A DNA stretch of 14,986 bases from UBA7328 sp002471345 (GTDB lineage Bacteria; Bacteroidota; Bacteroidia; Chitinophagales; Saprospiraceae), in assembly GCA_964011275.1 (NCBI GenBank), contig CAXGOB010000098.1, positions 1-14,986 of the forward strand, read 5' to 3'. Shown piece after piece: positions 1-7,780 of this stretch. Each line of letters begins with the position of its first letter. Position 1 is the stretch's first letter. Made by a program: the position numbers and the translations under genes. A model generated the notes under the pieces. It was not told where the DNA came from and did no database searches. It saw nothing but the letters and a program-made list of their open reading frames with translations.

Positions 1-53
<53 letters not shown>

Positions 54-93
54 AAGAGTCTTCTCGCTCCTCGTCCCCGATTTTGCTTTGAAT

Positions 94-180
94 TCAAATT
101 AATTTTTTTGATGAACCAATCTTACCATATGGTTCGGCAAGATGTTCTTCAAATGTTTTAACATTAATTTTCTTTTTCAT
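94..180 (-). pseudogene. Truncated HigA/XRE-type antitoxin N-terminus
   Basis: Reading the minus strand from ATG at 180 gives a 28-residue peptide ending in TGA at 94-96. It starts MKKKINVKTFEEHLAEPYGK and continues with IGSS. The F-x-E-H-L-x-x-x-Y-G-K-x-G pattern is what I know from the leading segment of HigA-like antitoxins, which precedes their helix-turn-helix domain. That domain is absent here: the similarity stops at about residue 24, and the reading frame then runs into AT-rich sequence next to the 7-bp repeat. No toxin gene is visible between this stub and the acyl-CoA dehydrogenase, which ends 31 bp upstream on the same strand. I read it as the remnant of a toxin-antitoxin gene cut off by a rearrangement at the repeat. 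Because the family assignment rests on a short stretch, it is tentative. Confidence 0.5.
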
Positions 181-211
181 CAAAATATTCTTTTTGAATT
201 TTTAGATTACT

Positions 212-2035
212 TCAATAGACATATTCCCCACTCTCAATAAGAGCCTGAGCAATATTTCGCCTCAATGTTTTAGGATTTATATCATACGGTTTTAGCATCC
301 TGTTGATGATTTTAATATGCCTCCATTTTTCACTTCCTGTAGAAAAACTAGCTATAGCTTCTAAGGCAGCTTTTTTAGATTTCTCCAGAGCTTCATATAG
401 ATACAACTGAACCATTTGCTTTTGGATAGCCAATTTGTTTTTATCAGAATCAGGCAATCCTCTCAGCTTTTGAACTTTTAATAATGCCGTCTCGCCCACA
501 TATGCCTCTTGTAAAATGGTAGAGAGGTTTAAAATAATTTCTTGTTCGTCGATTAGTTTCTTTTTCAGTTTTTTACCCGCCATTCCAGAGATATACAAGA
601 AACTATATTTTAAGCCTTTGACAATGCGATCTTGTTCTTTATCATTGGATTTAGAACGAAAAGGATTGATTTGAGACAAAAGAAAAGTAGGTATTTTCTT
701 TCCTGCACCTACTAAATCCAATTCTTTAGTGAGCATACCTCGTTTAGATAATTCTGCCACCGCCAATAAGGCATTGATATCATTTGTTCCTTCATAGATT
801 TTGGTGATTCTGGCATCTCTATAGCCCATTCCTAAGCCTGTTTCTGAGGAATAACCCATCCCTCCGTGTATTTGCATCGCCTCATCCAGTGCATAGCAAA
901 CTAATTCTGAACCTTTGACTTTTACAATGGATGCTTCAATAGCAAATTCACTTATGGCCTTTATTTTAGCTGAGCCATCAGACAGACCAGATGATCTCAA
1001 TGAATTGTATTTTTTGTCGATCAGATCTGCCGTCCTGAAACAAGCAGCTTGATTAGCAAAAATACGCATTGCTATATCCCCAATCTTATATTGAATTGCA
1101 CCAAAAGAGGAAATAGGTACTTTAAACTGTTTGCGTTCTTTGGCATATTGGACTGCTCTATCCAACCCATTGATGGCACCGCCGATAGCACCAGCACCTG
1201 CTTTGATTCGTCCTCCATTGAGAATGGTCAGAGCCATTTTAAAACCGCCTTGTTGTTCTCCTAAGAGATTTTCTACAGGTACTTTACAATTGTCAAAAAA
1301 TATCTGAACTGTAGAAGAGCCCTTAATTCCAAATTTCTTTTCCTCTGCTCCCACAGAAAATCCTTCAAAAGTTCGCTCCACAATGAAGGCCGAAAGTTTT
1401 TCATCAGTATCTATTTTTGCAAAAACGATATAGACATCAGCAAAACCACCATTGGTAATCCATATCTTCTGACCATTAATGAGATAATACTTTCCGTCTT
1501 CACTCAATCTTGCATTGGTTTTACCCGAGTTGGCATCAGAGCCAGCATTGGGTTCTGTTAAAGCATAAGCGGCTACATATTCTGCACTGGCAATTTTAGG
1601 TAAGTACTTTTGTTTCTGCTCTTCATTTCCATAATACACTATTGGAAGACAACCGATGGATGTCTGAGCACCAAGAGTAGTCGCAAAAGAAAAGCCATAT
1701 GACAACTTAGAAGAAATTAGAGTATTGGTTTTAAAATCTAAATCCATCCCTCCGTTTTCCTCTGATATACTCACACCACAAAGACCTAAATCACCTGCTC
1801 TTTTTAAGATGGCTAAAACTTCAGCCTTATCAGCTTCATTGGTCACTACCAATTCTTTACCGCATTTGAAGAAAGGTTCTTGTATCTCTTTGACACAAAA
1901 CTCTCGAACAGTATCGCCCATCATGATTGCTTCTTCGTCAAATTCTTCGGCAATGAATAATTCTTCTGGTGGAGTATCGCCGATTATGAAGTAGCCTCCT
2001 TTTATAGTTGGGTTCTTTAATTGAGTGTTTTTCAT
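212..2035 (-). CDS. Acyl-CoA dehydrogenase, long form with C-terminal extension
   Basis: This 607-residue FAD enzyme should oxidise acyl-CoA thioesters to trans-2-enoyl-CoA in the first step of beta-oxidation, passing electrons to electron-transfer flavoprotein. The visible signatures are the flavin/substrate loop YALTEPNAGSDANSG (157-171), the FAD-contacting segment QIHGGMGY (388-395) and IYEGTNDI (413-420). Glu415 in the last motif matches the catalytic base of medium- and short-chain enzymes. The core ends near residue 430, and the extra ~170 residues resemble the extension of VLCAD/ACAD9-type and many Bacteroidota enzymes of about 600 residues. The start is an ATG at 2033-2035. The gene lies 93 bp downstream of the flavin reductase gene on the same strand and is probably cotranscribed with it. 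The chain-length preference cannot be read from the sequence. Confidence 0.95.
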   Translation of the reverse strand: MKNTQLKNPTIKGGYFIIGDTPPEELFIAEEFDEEAIMMGDTVREFCVKEIQEPFFKCGKELVVTNEADKAEVLAILKRAGDLGLCGVSISEENGGMDLDFKTNTLISSKLSYGFSFATTLGAQTSIGCLPIVYYGNEEQKQKYLPKIASAEYVAAYALTEPNAGSDANSGKTNARLSEDGKYYLINGQKIWITNGGFADVYIVFAKIDTDEKLSAFIVERTFEGFSVGAEEKKFGIKGSSTVQIFFDNCKVPVENLLGEQQGGFKMALTILNGGRIKAGAGAIGGAINGLDRAVQYAKERKQFKVPISSFGAIQYKIGDIAMRIFANQAACFRTADLIDKKYNSLRSSGLSDGSAKIKAISEFAIEASIVKVKGSELVCYALDEAMQIHGGMGYSSETGLGMGYRDARITKIYEGTNDINALLAVAELSKRGMLTKELDLVGAGKKIPTFLLSQINPFRSKSNDKEQDRIVKGLKYSFLYISGMAGKKLKKKLIDEQEIILNLSTILQEAYVGETALLKVQKLRGLPDSDKNKLAIQKQMVQLYLYEALEKSKKAALEAIASFSTGSEKWRHIKIINRMLKPYDINPKTLRRNIAQALIESGEYVY

Positions 2036-2128
2036 TTGTTTTTTATTCGGTGAATGGTAGAGGGTTGTTATACTTGACGGTATATCGCAATGGACAAGAA
2101 CTATGTCTTTTGAAACGACCGTCCGCCG

Positions 2129-3106
2129 TCAACCATTAAGTAATCCTGCTAAACGATGCTGAATCAATTGATTGGCTTCTTTCATAATGCGATCAATTAA
2201 CTCTTGACAAGTAGGAATGTCATCTATCAATCCAACGACCATTCCGCAAGACCATGCTCCAGCATCCGTTGCACCATCTTGCATAACTTTTGGATAAACA
2301 CCAGCCACTTCTTCTATGATGTCTTCAAATTTGATGTCCTTGCCTAAGTTCTTTTCTTTTTCTAACAGTCGCTCTACGGCAGGATTATTCAATACCCGCT
2401 CTGTATTCCTCAAGGGACGCATCACCAATCGCGTATCCAATTCTGTAGCATCCAAAATAGCTTGTTTTACATTTTGATGAATGGGTGCTTCTTGAGTGGC
2501 CATGAAACGAGTGCCCATATTCATTCCTTCTGCTCCCATAGCAATCGAGGCTACCAGAGAACGAGCATCTGCCATTCCACCAGAAGCTAAGAATGGAATC
2601 TCCAGTTCTGCTGCTGCTCTAGGTAATAATATCATATTAGGAATATCATCCTCTCCGGGATGGCCACCACATTCAAATCCATCTACTGAAACAGCATCAC
2701 AACCGATGGCTTGTGCTTTCAAAGCATGTCTAACGGAAGTACATTTGTGGATCACCTTAATACCGGCATCCTTCAAATGTGGCATAACAGACTGAGGATT
2801 ACGTCCAGCCGTTTCTACCACTTTTACTCCTCCTTCTATGATTGCCTTTACATAAGCTGGATAATCAGGTGGGTTAAGCGACGGTAAAAAAGTCAGGTTT
2901 ACGGCAAAAGGCTTATCAGTCATGTCTTTACATCGAGCTATCTCGTTAGCCAAATCTCCAGCCGTTTTTTGTGTTAGGCCTGTGATGGTACCTATACCAC
3001 CTGCATTAGAAACAGCTGCTGCCAATTCTGCTAATCCGACATAGTGCATTCCGCCTTGCATGATTGGATGTTCAATACCGAAGAGTTCAGTGATTTTAGT
3101 TCGCAT
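2129..3106 (-). CDS. NADH:quinone reductase / nitronate monooxygenase family flavoprotein
   Basis: This 325-residue FMN-binding TIM-barrel protein belongs to the 2-nitropropane dioxygenase/nitronate monooxygenase superfamily. Visible elements are the opening IEHPIMQGGM (11-20), the HKCTSVRHALKAQ segment (120-132), GFECGGHPGEDDIP (143-156) with His149, the phosphate-binding LASGGMADAR (173-182) and GMNMGTRFMATQE (194-206). From memory, the whole chain resembles Pseudomonas aeruginosa PA1024, first called a nitronate monooxygenase and later shown to be an NADH:quinone reductase, so I favour quinone reduction over nitronate oxidation. It should be cytosolic, with no signal peptide. It is the first gene of a likely operon with the acyl-CoA dehydrogenase, so it may serve redox balance or detoxification alongside fatty-acid oxidation; that link is inference. 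Confidence 0.9.
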   Translation of the reverse strand: MRTKITELFGIEHPIMQGGMHYVGLAELAAAVSNAGGIGTITGLTQKTAGDLANEIARCKDMTDKPFAVNLTFLPSLNPPDYPAYVKAIIEGGVKVVETAGRNPQSVMPHLKDAGIKVIHKCTSVRHALKAQAIGCDAVSVDGFECGGHPGEDDIPNMILLPRAAAELEIPFLASGGMADARSLVASIAMGAEGMNMGTRFMATQEAPIHQNVKQAILDATELDTRLVMRPLRNTERVLNNPAVERLLEKEKNLGKDIKFEDIIEEVAGVYPKVMQDGATDAGAWSCGMVVGLIDDIPTCQELIDRIMKEANQLIQHRLAGLLNG

Positions 3107-3429
3107 ATTATATTAATTATCGACTTGTTGAATTAGGAATGTAAGAACAGTTAAAAAAGCAGAAATCTTATTAAAATAGGATATTTTCAACCAGCTGTGA
3201 TATCCTTTCAACGATTGTTGTGAAAGTGGAAATATTCAAGATAAAAATTAAAAGAGACAATAAAATCAAGTAGCCAGTTTAACAAGAAACCACTAAAAAT
3301 AATGCCTGCCACGCCAATGATTGAAGAATATCAACCATTCGTTTAAAAATCTTTGTGGCTTGACTGGTTTCCAAATACTTTTAGACAATTTGGGTTAGTT
3401 TAATAGCTTTTCCAAAAACAAATTGACAA
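3107..3429. other. Divergent intergenic region, 323 bp
   Basis: This AT-rich gap separates the minus-strand flavin reductase from the plus-strand sensor kinase and must hold promoters for both. I found no conserved reading frame, RNA gene or strong hairpin. The short inverted pair CTTTCA (3206-3211) and TGAAAG (3222-3227) has a 10-base loop and no T run, so it is probably chance. A weak Bacteroidota-type promoter for the kinase is listed separately; none was found for the minus strand. Confidence 0.6.
3352..3383 (+). promoter_or_regulatory. Possible Bacteroidota-type promoter for the kinase operon
   Basis: TTTG at 3352-3355 is followed after 20 bases by TACTTTTA at 3376-3383. The known Bacteroidota vegetative promoter has TTTG near -33 and TAnnTTTG near -7, so the distal box matches fully and the proximal box at 7 of 8 positions. 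It would give a leader of roughly 40 bases before ATG 3430. In AT-rich DNA such matches arise by chance. Confidence 0.3.
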
Positions 3430-4437
3430 ATGACAAGAAGGGGGATACAAATCACTGGAATAAGCATTTTCTTCTTGTGGATGTTTCTCATAAGATTCGA
3501 GGTGCTGGGCCTCAAAGGGGCATTCTATCATACTTTGCTTAATTTAGGACTTCTGGTCGCACTATACAATGCACATGGCAAACTTCTAGTAAATACCTTT
3601 TTGGAATCAAAAAGATATGGCCTTTTCATTCTTGGTAGCATTGTTCTAATGGCTATCTATTTATCTATCCGATTGACTGTGATCAATCCTTTTCTTGAGT
3701 CTTATTATCCTGAAAACTCTATACTGAGGAATGAAAGAGTGTGGATATTTTTAAGTGTTTTGTCATTCTTAGTAATCACCTTTAGTACTCTGCTTCATCT
3801 ATTAGAAAATCGGTACAAAAAAGAAAGAATTAACCAGTTACTCATCCAAGAACAACAGGCAGCTCAATTGCAATTTCTCAAAGCTCAAATCAATCCTCAT
3901 TTTCTATTCAATACCTTAAATAACATTTACTCTCTATCCATCGCTCAATCCACCAAAACCCCACAAATGGTTTTGCAAGTGTCTCAGTTATTGAGATATG
4001 TGATATATGAAAGTCAAAACAAAAAAGTATCTCTGTCAGGTGAACTCACGCAAATTGAAAAGTATATAGAGTTATTTCAATTAAAACATGAGAAGCCTGT
4101 GAATATCGAATTGGAAAAAGAAGGTACGATCAACGGCCAAAATTTTGAGCCCATGATGCTTATTCCATTAGTTGAGAATGCCTTAAAACATTGTGATTTT
4201 GATTCGAATGAAAAGGCTTACGCTAAAATTAAAATAAGAACAGAAGGAGATACGATCTATTTTCACACTATTAATTCTAAAAATAATAGTAATCAACAAA
4301 AAGATGAAGTGGGTGGTATTGGATTAAAAAATATTAAGAAACGATTGGAGTTGAGCTATCCCGATCAGCATGAATTGGTCTTCGATGATTTAGAGGAAAC
4401 ATTTGAAGTGAGATTAAGGGTAAATAAAATGACTTGA
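3430..4437 (+). CDS. LytS-type membrane sensor histidine kinase
   Basis: This 335-residue protein has an N-terminal membrane part with likely helices near residues 8-22, 33-47, 64-86 and 104-124. A short coiled linker (about 127-150) leads into a His_kinase domain of the LytS/YehU class. The phosphoacceptor motif is INPHFLFNTLNNIYSLS (154-170) with His157. The ATP-binding part shows LIPLVENALKH (244-254) with Asn250 and the glycine motif GGIGLKNIKKRL (295-306). It has no large extracellular domain, so any signal is probably sensed within the membrane or through a partner. Its expected target is a LytTR regulator, and one lies at 7059-7775 on the same strand, three genes downstream. The start is ATG 3430. 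The gap to the next gene is 29 bp, which supports cotranscription. Confidence 0.93.
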   Translation: MTRRGIQITGISIFFLWMFLIRFEVLGLKGAFYHTLLNLGLLVALYNAHGKLLVNTFLESKRYGLFILGSIVLMAIYLSIRLTVINPFLESYYPENSILRNERVWIFLSVLSFLVITFSTLLHLLENRYKKERINQLLIQEQQAAQLQFLKAQINPHFLFNTLNNIYSLSIAQSTKTPQMVLQVSQLLRYVIYESQNKKVSLSGELTQIEKYIELFQLKHEKPVNIELEKEGTINGQNFEPMMLIPLVENALKHCDFDSNEKAYAKIKIRTEGDTIYFHTINSKNNSNQQKDEVGGIGLKNIKKRLELSYPDQHELVFDDLEETFEVRLRVNKMT

Positions 4438-4466
4438 TGCTATTAACAACTTATTAAAAAATAGAA

Positions 4467-5042
4467 ATGAAGAGAATAAAGGAAATTGTAAATAAGAACT
4501 TGACTGGGAGAAAATTGCTATTCCTTTTTGTAATTACAAACATTATTTACGGCATAATGCTGATGGTAACAATCCCAAAAACAATGGCATTTTCTAAAGG
4601 GATGAAATTACTGGATATGATGCCAATGGGATATGATTCGGAATATATAAATGCTCTTTTTGGGGCTTTAGGAGAGAATGGGCGTGGGGTATATTTGTAT
4701 AATCAAATTCCAATTGATATGGTTTATCCATTTCTTTTTGGAATCAGCTATTGCTTATTGCTTGTCTACTTTTTGAAAAAAATAAATAAACTCAATTCTG
4801 CTTTTTTCTACCTCATCTTCCTGCCAATAATTGCTGGAATAGCCGATTATCTAGAGAATCTTGGAATAATAAATATGTTAAGCAGCTACCCCAATCAATC
4901 GCAGTTATCAATGGATGTTACGAATGTTTTTTCAATTATAAAAAGTATGACAACAACAGTCTTTTTTGTTGCATTGATTATTACTCTTGCAATATTTGGA
5001 TATAAGACAATAGTAGAAAGAATAACAAATGCTAAGAAATAA
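4467..5042 (+). CDS. Four-helix integral membrane protein of unknown function
   Basis: This 191-residue protein has four likely transmembrane helices at about 17-36, 84-103, 112-128 and 155-178. The first loop (37-83) is long and carries the most distinctive residues: LLDMMPMGY (48-56) and GRGVYLYNQIPIDMVYP (72-88). The third helix runs into ADYLENLGI (126-134), with acidic residues at the membrane edge. I believe this pattern recurs in uncharacterised bacterial proteins, but I cannot name a family or function. The ATG at 4467 follows the A-rich leader AAAAAATAGAA. It lies between the kinase (29 bp upstream) and the PpiC-like gene (83 bp downstream), so it may act with the signalling pair. 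That is inference from position only. Confidence 0.85.
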   Translation: MKRIKEIVNKNLTGRKLLFLFVITNIIYGIMLMVTIPKTMAFSKGMKLLDMMPMGYDSEYINALFGALGENGRGVYLYNQIPIDMVYPFLFGISYCLLLVYFLKKINKLNSAFFYLIFLPIIAGIADYLENLGIINMLSSYPNQSQLSMDVTNVFSIIKSMTTTVFFVALIITLAIFGYKTIVERITNAKK

Positions 5043-5125
5043 ACATCAAAAAAGATTGATAGTCAATGCTTTAGCGGAGCTGCCGACAACCCAACCTTTT
5101 ACCAACTAGAACAAAATAGTTATAG

Positions 5126-5959
5126 ATGCAAAAACTTTTAAAAGAACCTTTTTTCTACTTTTTACTACTCGGATGTGGTTTATTTCTTTTATACAACTTT
5201 CTCAATCCGAGTGAGGAACAGATGGAGAATAATATCATTCTGATCGACAGTAGTGATGCAGAGAGATTAACTCAAGCTTATCAACAAAATTGGAGTACCC
5301 CACCAGATAGTTCCGCCCTAAGAAAGTTGTTAGAAGAGGAAGTGAAAGCAGAAGTATATTACAGAGAGGCCCTGAGGATGAATCTAGATCATAATGATGA
5401 AATTATAAGACGTCGTCTTAAGCAGAAGTATGAGTTTTTAGTCAAAGATCTGGCCGATAACCAACAGCCGAGTGAAGATGAACTGAAGCGATTTCATGAA
5501 GAACACTCAAATCTCTATCAAAGTCCTATGAAAGTAACTTTCACCCAGATTTATTTCAATCCTGATAAGCGATCACAACCTTTACAAGATGCACTAAATG
5601 CCTATGAGGGAGTTTCAAATTCACCTTTGGATAGGGTAGATACAAAAAGATTTGGCGACCCTTTTCATTTACAATCTTACTTCGCAGATCGCGATTATAA
5701 TGATGTTCGGCAATTGCTTGGACAGGATTTCGGTAAAGCTTTATTTAGCCAAATTGAGGAGGGTTGGTTGCCACCAATACAATCGGGATATGGTGTTCAT
5801 TTAGTCCATGTTTCTGCCATTCAAGAAGAGCATATACAGCCTTATGAATCTGTAAGGGAAAGAGTAATTGAGGATTGGAAGCTAGCTCAGCAGCAATTGT
5901 ACAATGAGAAGCTGTATGAGAATCTTTTGAAGAACTATGAAGTGGTTTATGAGTTGTGA
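5126..5959 (+). CDS. Membrane-anchored PpiC/parvulin-like peptidyl-prolyl isomerase
   Basis: This 277-residue protein has one N-terminal membrane anchor (8-26), so the rest should face the periplasm. A helical region (about 40-125) resembles the chaperone segment of SurA/PpiD-like proteins. A parvulin-like domain follows at about 131-233, with FGDPF (176-180), LGQDFGKALF (198-207) and the closing GYGVHLVHV (221-229), where His225 fits the conserved C-terminal histidine. The first active-site histidine, normally in a [RS]HIL-type strand, is replaced: the segment reads VTFTQIYF (137-144) with Gln141. The protein may therefore be a holdase or a weak isomerase. Genes of this type often sit beside HupE/UreJ_2 genes, as here (69 bp gap). 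A natural guess is that it helps fold the periplasmic domain of that transporter; this is inference. Confidence 0.85.
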   Translation: MQKLLKEPFFYFLLLGCGLFLLYNFLNPSEEQMENNIILIDSSDAERLTQAYQQNWSTPPDSSALRKLLEEEVKAEVYYREALRMNLDHNDEIIRRRLKQKYEFLVKDLADNQQPSEDELKRFHEEHSNLYQSPMKVTFTQIYFNPDKRSQPLQDALNAYEGVSNSPLDRVDTKRFGDPFHLQSYFADRDYNDVRQLLGQDFGKALFSQIEEGWLPPIQSGYGVHLVHVSAIQEEHIQPYESVRERVIEDWKLAQQQLYNEKLYENLLKNYEVVYEL

Positions 5960-5962
5960 GTT

Positions 5963-6013
5963 GACAGGAGTTAGAGATGAGGATTCAGGTGTCAGGTTAG
6001 AGGAATCTGACTC
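5963..6013. repeat. Degenerate AGGAGTC-like intergenic repeat
   Basis: The gap between the PpiC-like and HupE/UreJ_2 genes is built of worn heptamer-like units: CAGGAGT, TAGAGATGAGGAT, TCAGGTGTCAGG and, on the opposite sense, CTGACTC. They resemble the clean AGGAGTC array at 1-52. The likeness suggests an old copy of the same dispersed element. It fills most of the 69-bp gap and leaves only an A-rich leader before ATG 6029. Confidence 0.5.
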
Positions 6014-6028
6014 AGATAAAAATAAAAA

Positions 6029-7027
6029 ATGAGGAAGAGTAAGTTTTTATTTTGGTTTATTCCAACAATGCTGGTTACACTGTTTGGATCATCCGTTTAT
6101 GCACATGAGATACGGCCTGCATATTTAGAAATAAAGCAACAATCTTCTGAGAGTTATCAAGTACTATGGAAGATTCCACTTTTGGGTAATAAGGCACCAA
6201 AGATAGACCCCATTTTTCCTGAACAGTTTTCTCTGAAACAGTTAGATGATGAGTTTCTGCCTGATGCTTATATCAGACGATATGAAGGGAGTTATCAAGG
6301 AGACCTTAATGGGCAAAAGATTGCCATTCAAGGGTTAGATATGACTCTGGTAGATGTATTGGTGCAGATTAATCTACTCGATGAAAGCTCTTACACCTTT
6401 CTCTTGCAGCCAGATAATGCAACCGTAGTCATTCCGAAAGAACCAAGTAAATGGGAGGTTGTCAAGTTGTACATTTTGCTTGGAGTAGAGCACATTCTCA
6501 TAGGTATAGACCATTTATTGTTTGTGTTAGGCTTGTTATTATTAGTGAAAGGCATAAGACCTTTGATTCAGACAATTACTGCATTTACTCTAGCCCATAG
6601 TTTGACTTTGGGCGTAGCCACATTTGAATTATTTCGTGTCCCTGGGCCTCCTGTGGAGGCAGTTATAGCTCTGAGTATTGTCTTTTTAGCTAGAGAGTAT
6701 CTGATGGTACAAAAAGGAGAAAAAAGCATGACTGCTCAGTATCCATGGGTGGTAGCTTTTAGCTTTGGATTGTTGCATGGTTTTGGTTTTGCAGGGGCTC
6801 TTAGTGATATTGGATTTCCTCAGAAAGAAGTGCCATTGGCGTTATTAACTTTTAATATTGGGGTAGAAATAGGGCAGCTGATTTTTATAGGTTTTGTGTT
6901 TTTGCTTTGGTGGATCATCCAAAAAGTAAAGCTTCCTTTACCCAAGTGGTCGTGGAAGATTATGCCATATGGTATGGGTACTGTAGCTGCTTTTTGGTTA
7001 GTGGAAAGGGTAGTGGCCTTTTGGTGA
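6029..7027 (+). CDS. HupE/UreJ_2 family membrane protein, putative metal transporter
   Basis: This 332-residue protein has a signal peptide (about 1-25, ending SSVYA before HEIRPAYLEI), a periplasmic beta-rich domain (26-140) and a C-terminal membrane domain (146-332) with about six helices. The membrane part carries the family's histidine motifs: H155-X5-D161-H162 in VEHILIGIDHLLFV, AFTLAHSLTLG (His190), FGLLHGFGFAG (His250) and FNIGVEIGQ (275-283). HupE and UreJ relatives transport nickel for hydrogenase or urease. No hydrogenase or urease gene is visible here, so the metal is unknown and this subfamily, with its large N-terminal domain, may have another substrate. His26, exposed right after the predicted signal cleavage site, could be a metal ligand. 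The gene is preceded by the PpiC-like gene and followed 31 bp later by the response regulator. Confidence 0.9.
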   Translation: MRKSKFLFWFIPTMLVTLFGSSVYAHEIRPAYLEIKQQSSESYQVLWKIPLLGNKAPKIDPIFPEQFSLKQLDDEFLPDAYIRRYEGSYQGDLNGQKIAIQGLDMTLVDVLVQINLLDESSYTFLLQPDNATVVIPKEPSKWEVVKLYILLGVEHILIGIDHLLFVLGLLLLVKGIRPLIQTITAFTLAHSLTLGVATFELFRVPGPPVEAVIALSIVFLAREYLMVQKGEKSMTAQYPWVVAFSFGLLHGFGFAGALSDIGFPQKEVPLALLTFNIGVEIGQLIFIGFVFLLWWIIQKVKLPLPKWSWKIMPYGMGTVAAFWLVERVVAFW

Positions 7028-7040
7028 TAATGGAAAATCA

Positions 7041-7054
7041 TAAGTTTAAACTTA
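7041..7054. promoter_or_regulatory. Perfect 14-bp palindrome before the response regulator
   Basis: TAAGTTTAAACTTA is its own reverse complement over 14 bases and ends 4 bp before ATG 7059. It lies where the ribosome would load, so either a bound protein or a small mRNA hairpin could affect translation or internal transcription of the regulator. LytTR proteins usually bind pairs of imperfect 9-bp direct repeats, so this need not be their site. A chance origin is possible because it is AT-rich. Confidence 0.4.
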
Positions 7055-7058
7055 CGAT

Positions 7059-7775
7059 ATGCAAAAAATAAAAGTCTTAATAGTAGATGACGAGTATTTG
7101 GCCCTACAGTTATTGGAGATTTTTATTGGAAAGGCACCTGAATTAGAATTGGTTGCTAAAACCAAATCACCTATTGAGGCTATAGATATTTTGTCCAATC
7201 ATAGTGGCGATGCCGAGGCAGAATCTATTGATTTACTCTTTTTAGATATCCAGATGCCGACATTGAGCGGAGTTAACTTATTGAAAGACTTGAATAATCC
7301 ACCTCTCACTATTTTCACAACAGCTTATGCAGATTATGCGTTGACTGCTTTTGATTTGAATGCAGTAGATTACCTTCTAAAGCCGTTTTCATTTGAACGA
7401 TTTTTACAAGCAGTCGAAAAGGCAAAAAAACAATTGACCAAAGTGTCTTCTAAGGATCAAATGGAAGTAGCCCAATTTCTGAGCGTTAGAGCAGATTCTA
7501 AAATAGTCAAGGTGTTTTATAATGATATATTATTCATCGAAGGGCTGAAAGAATATGCTAAAATCGTTTGTGAACAAGAGTATGTAGTCACTTTTGAAAG
7601 GCTCAAAAACTTAGAAGCCATCTTGCCGTCTGATCAATTTCTGAGGGTGCATAAATCTTATATAATCAACACCTCAAAAGCAAAGTCTATAAGAGGGAAT
7701 TTAGTGACTATTGGAGACCATGAAATCCCTATAAGTCGTGTTAAAAAGGAAATGGTGGTGAAGAGGGTGTTTTAG
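7059..7775 (+). CDS. LytTR-family response regulator
   Basis: This 238-residue protein has a receiver domain (about 1-125) and a LytTR DNA-binding domain (about 138-236). The receiver shows the acidic pair Asp10-Asp11, the phosphoacceptor Asp63 in LLFLDIQMP (59-67), Thr87-Thr88 and Lys108 in YLLKPF. The LytTR part shows IEGLKEYAKI (160-169), the hallmark FLRVHKSYIIN (194-204) and IPISRVKKEM (223-232). It should be phosphorylated by the LytS-type kinase encoded at 3430-4437 and then bind DNA as a transcription regulator. Kinase and regulator are usually adjacent in Bacteroidota; here three membrane or envelope genes separate them, all on the same strand. Its stop codon lies only 5 bp from that of the convergent lipoprotein gene. 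Confidence 0.95.
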   Translation: MQKIKVLIVDDEYLALQLLEIFIGKAPELELVAKTKSPIEAIDILSNHSGDAEAESIDLLFLDIQMPTLSGVNLLKDLNNPPLTIFTTAYADYALTAFDLNAVDYLLKPFSFERFLQAVEKAKKQLTKVSSKDQMEVAQFLSVRADSKIVKVFYNDILFIEGLKEYAKIVCEQEYVVTFERLKNLEAILPSDQFLRVHKSYIINTSKAKSIRGNLVTIGDHEIPISRVKKEMVVKRVF

Positions 7776-7780
7776 TTTAT

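Noticed and set aside
2074..2132. Inverted pair TTGACGG / CCGTCAA between the two minus-strand operon genes
   Set aside because: The arms are 7 bp with a 45-base loop, and one arm overlaps a stop codon; it is unlikely to be a functional terminator and more likely chance.
5043..5125. GC-richer stretch around GCTTTAGCGGAGCTGCCGAC as a possible repeat or hairpin
   Set aside because: No second copy was seen in the window and the internal stem is only 3 bp.
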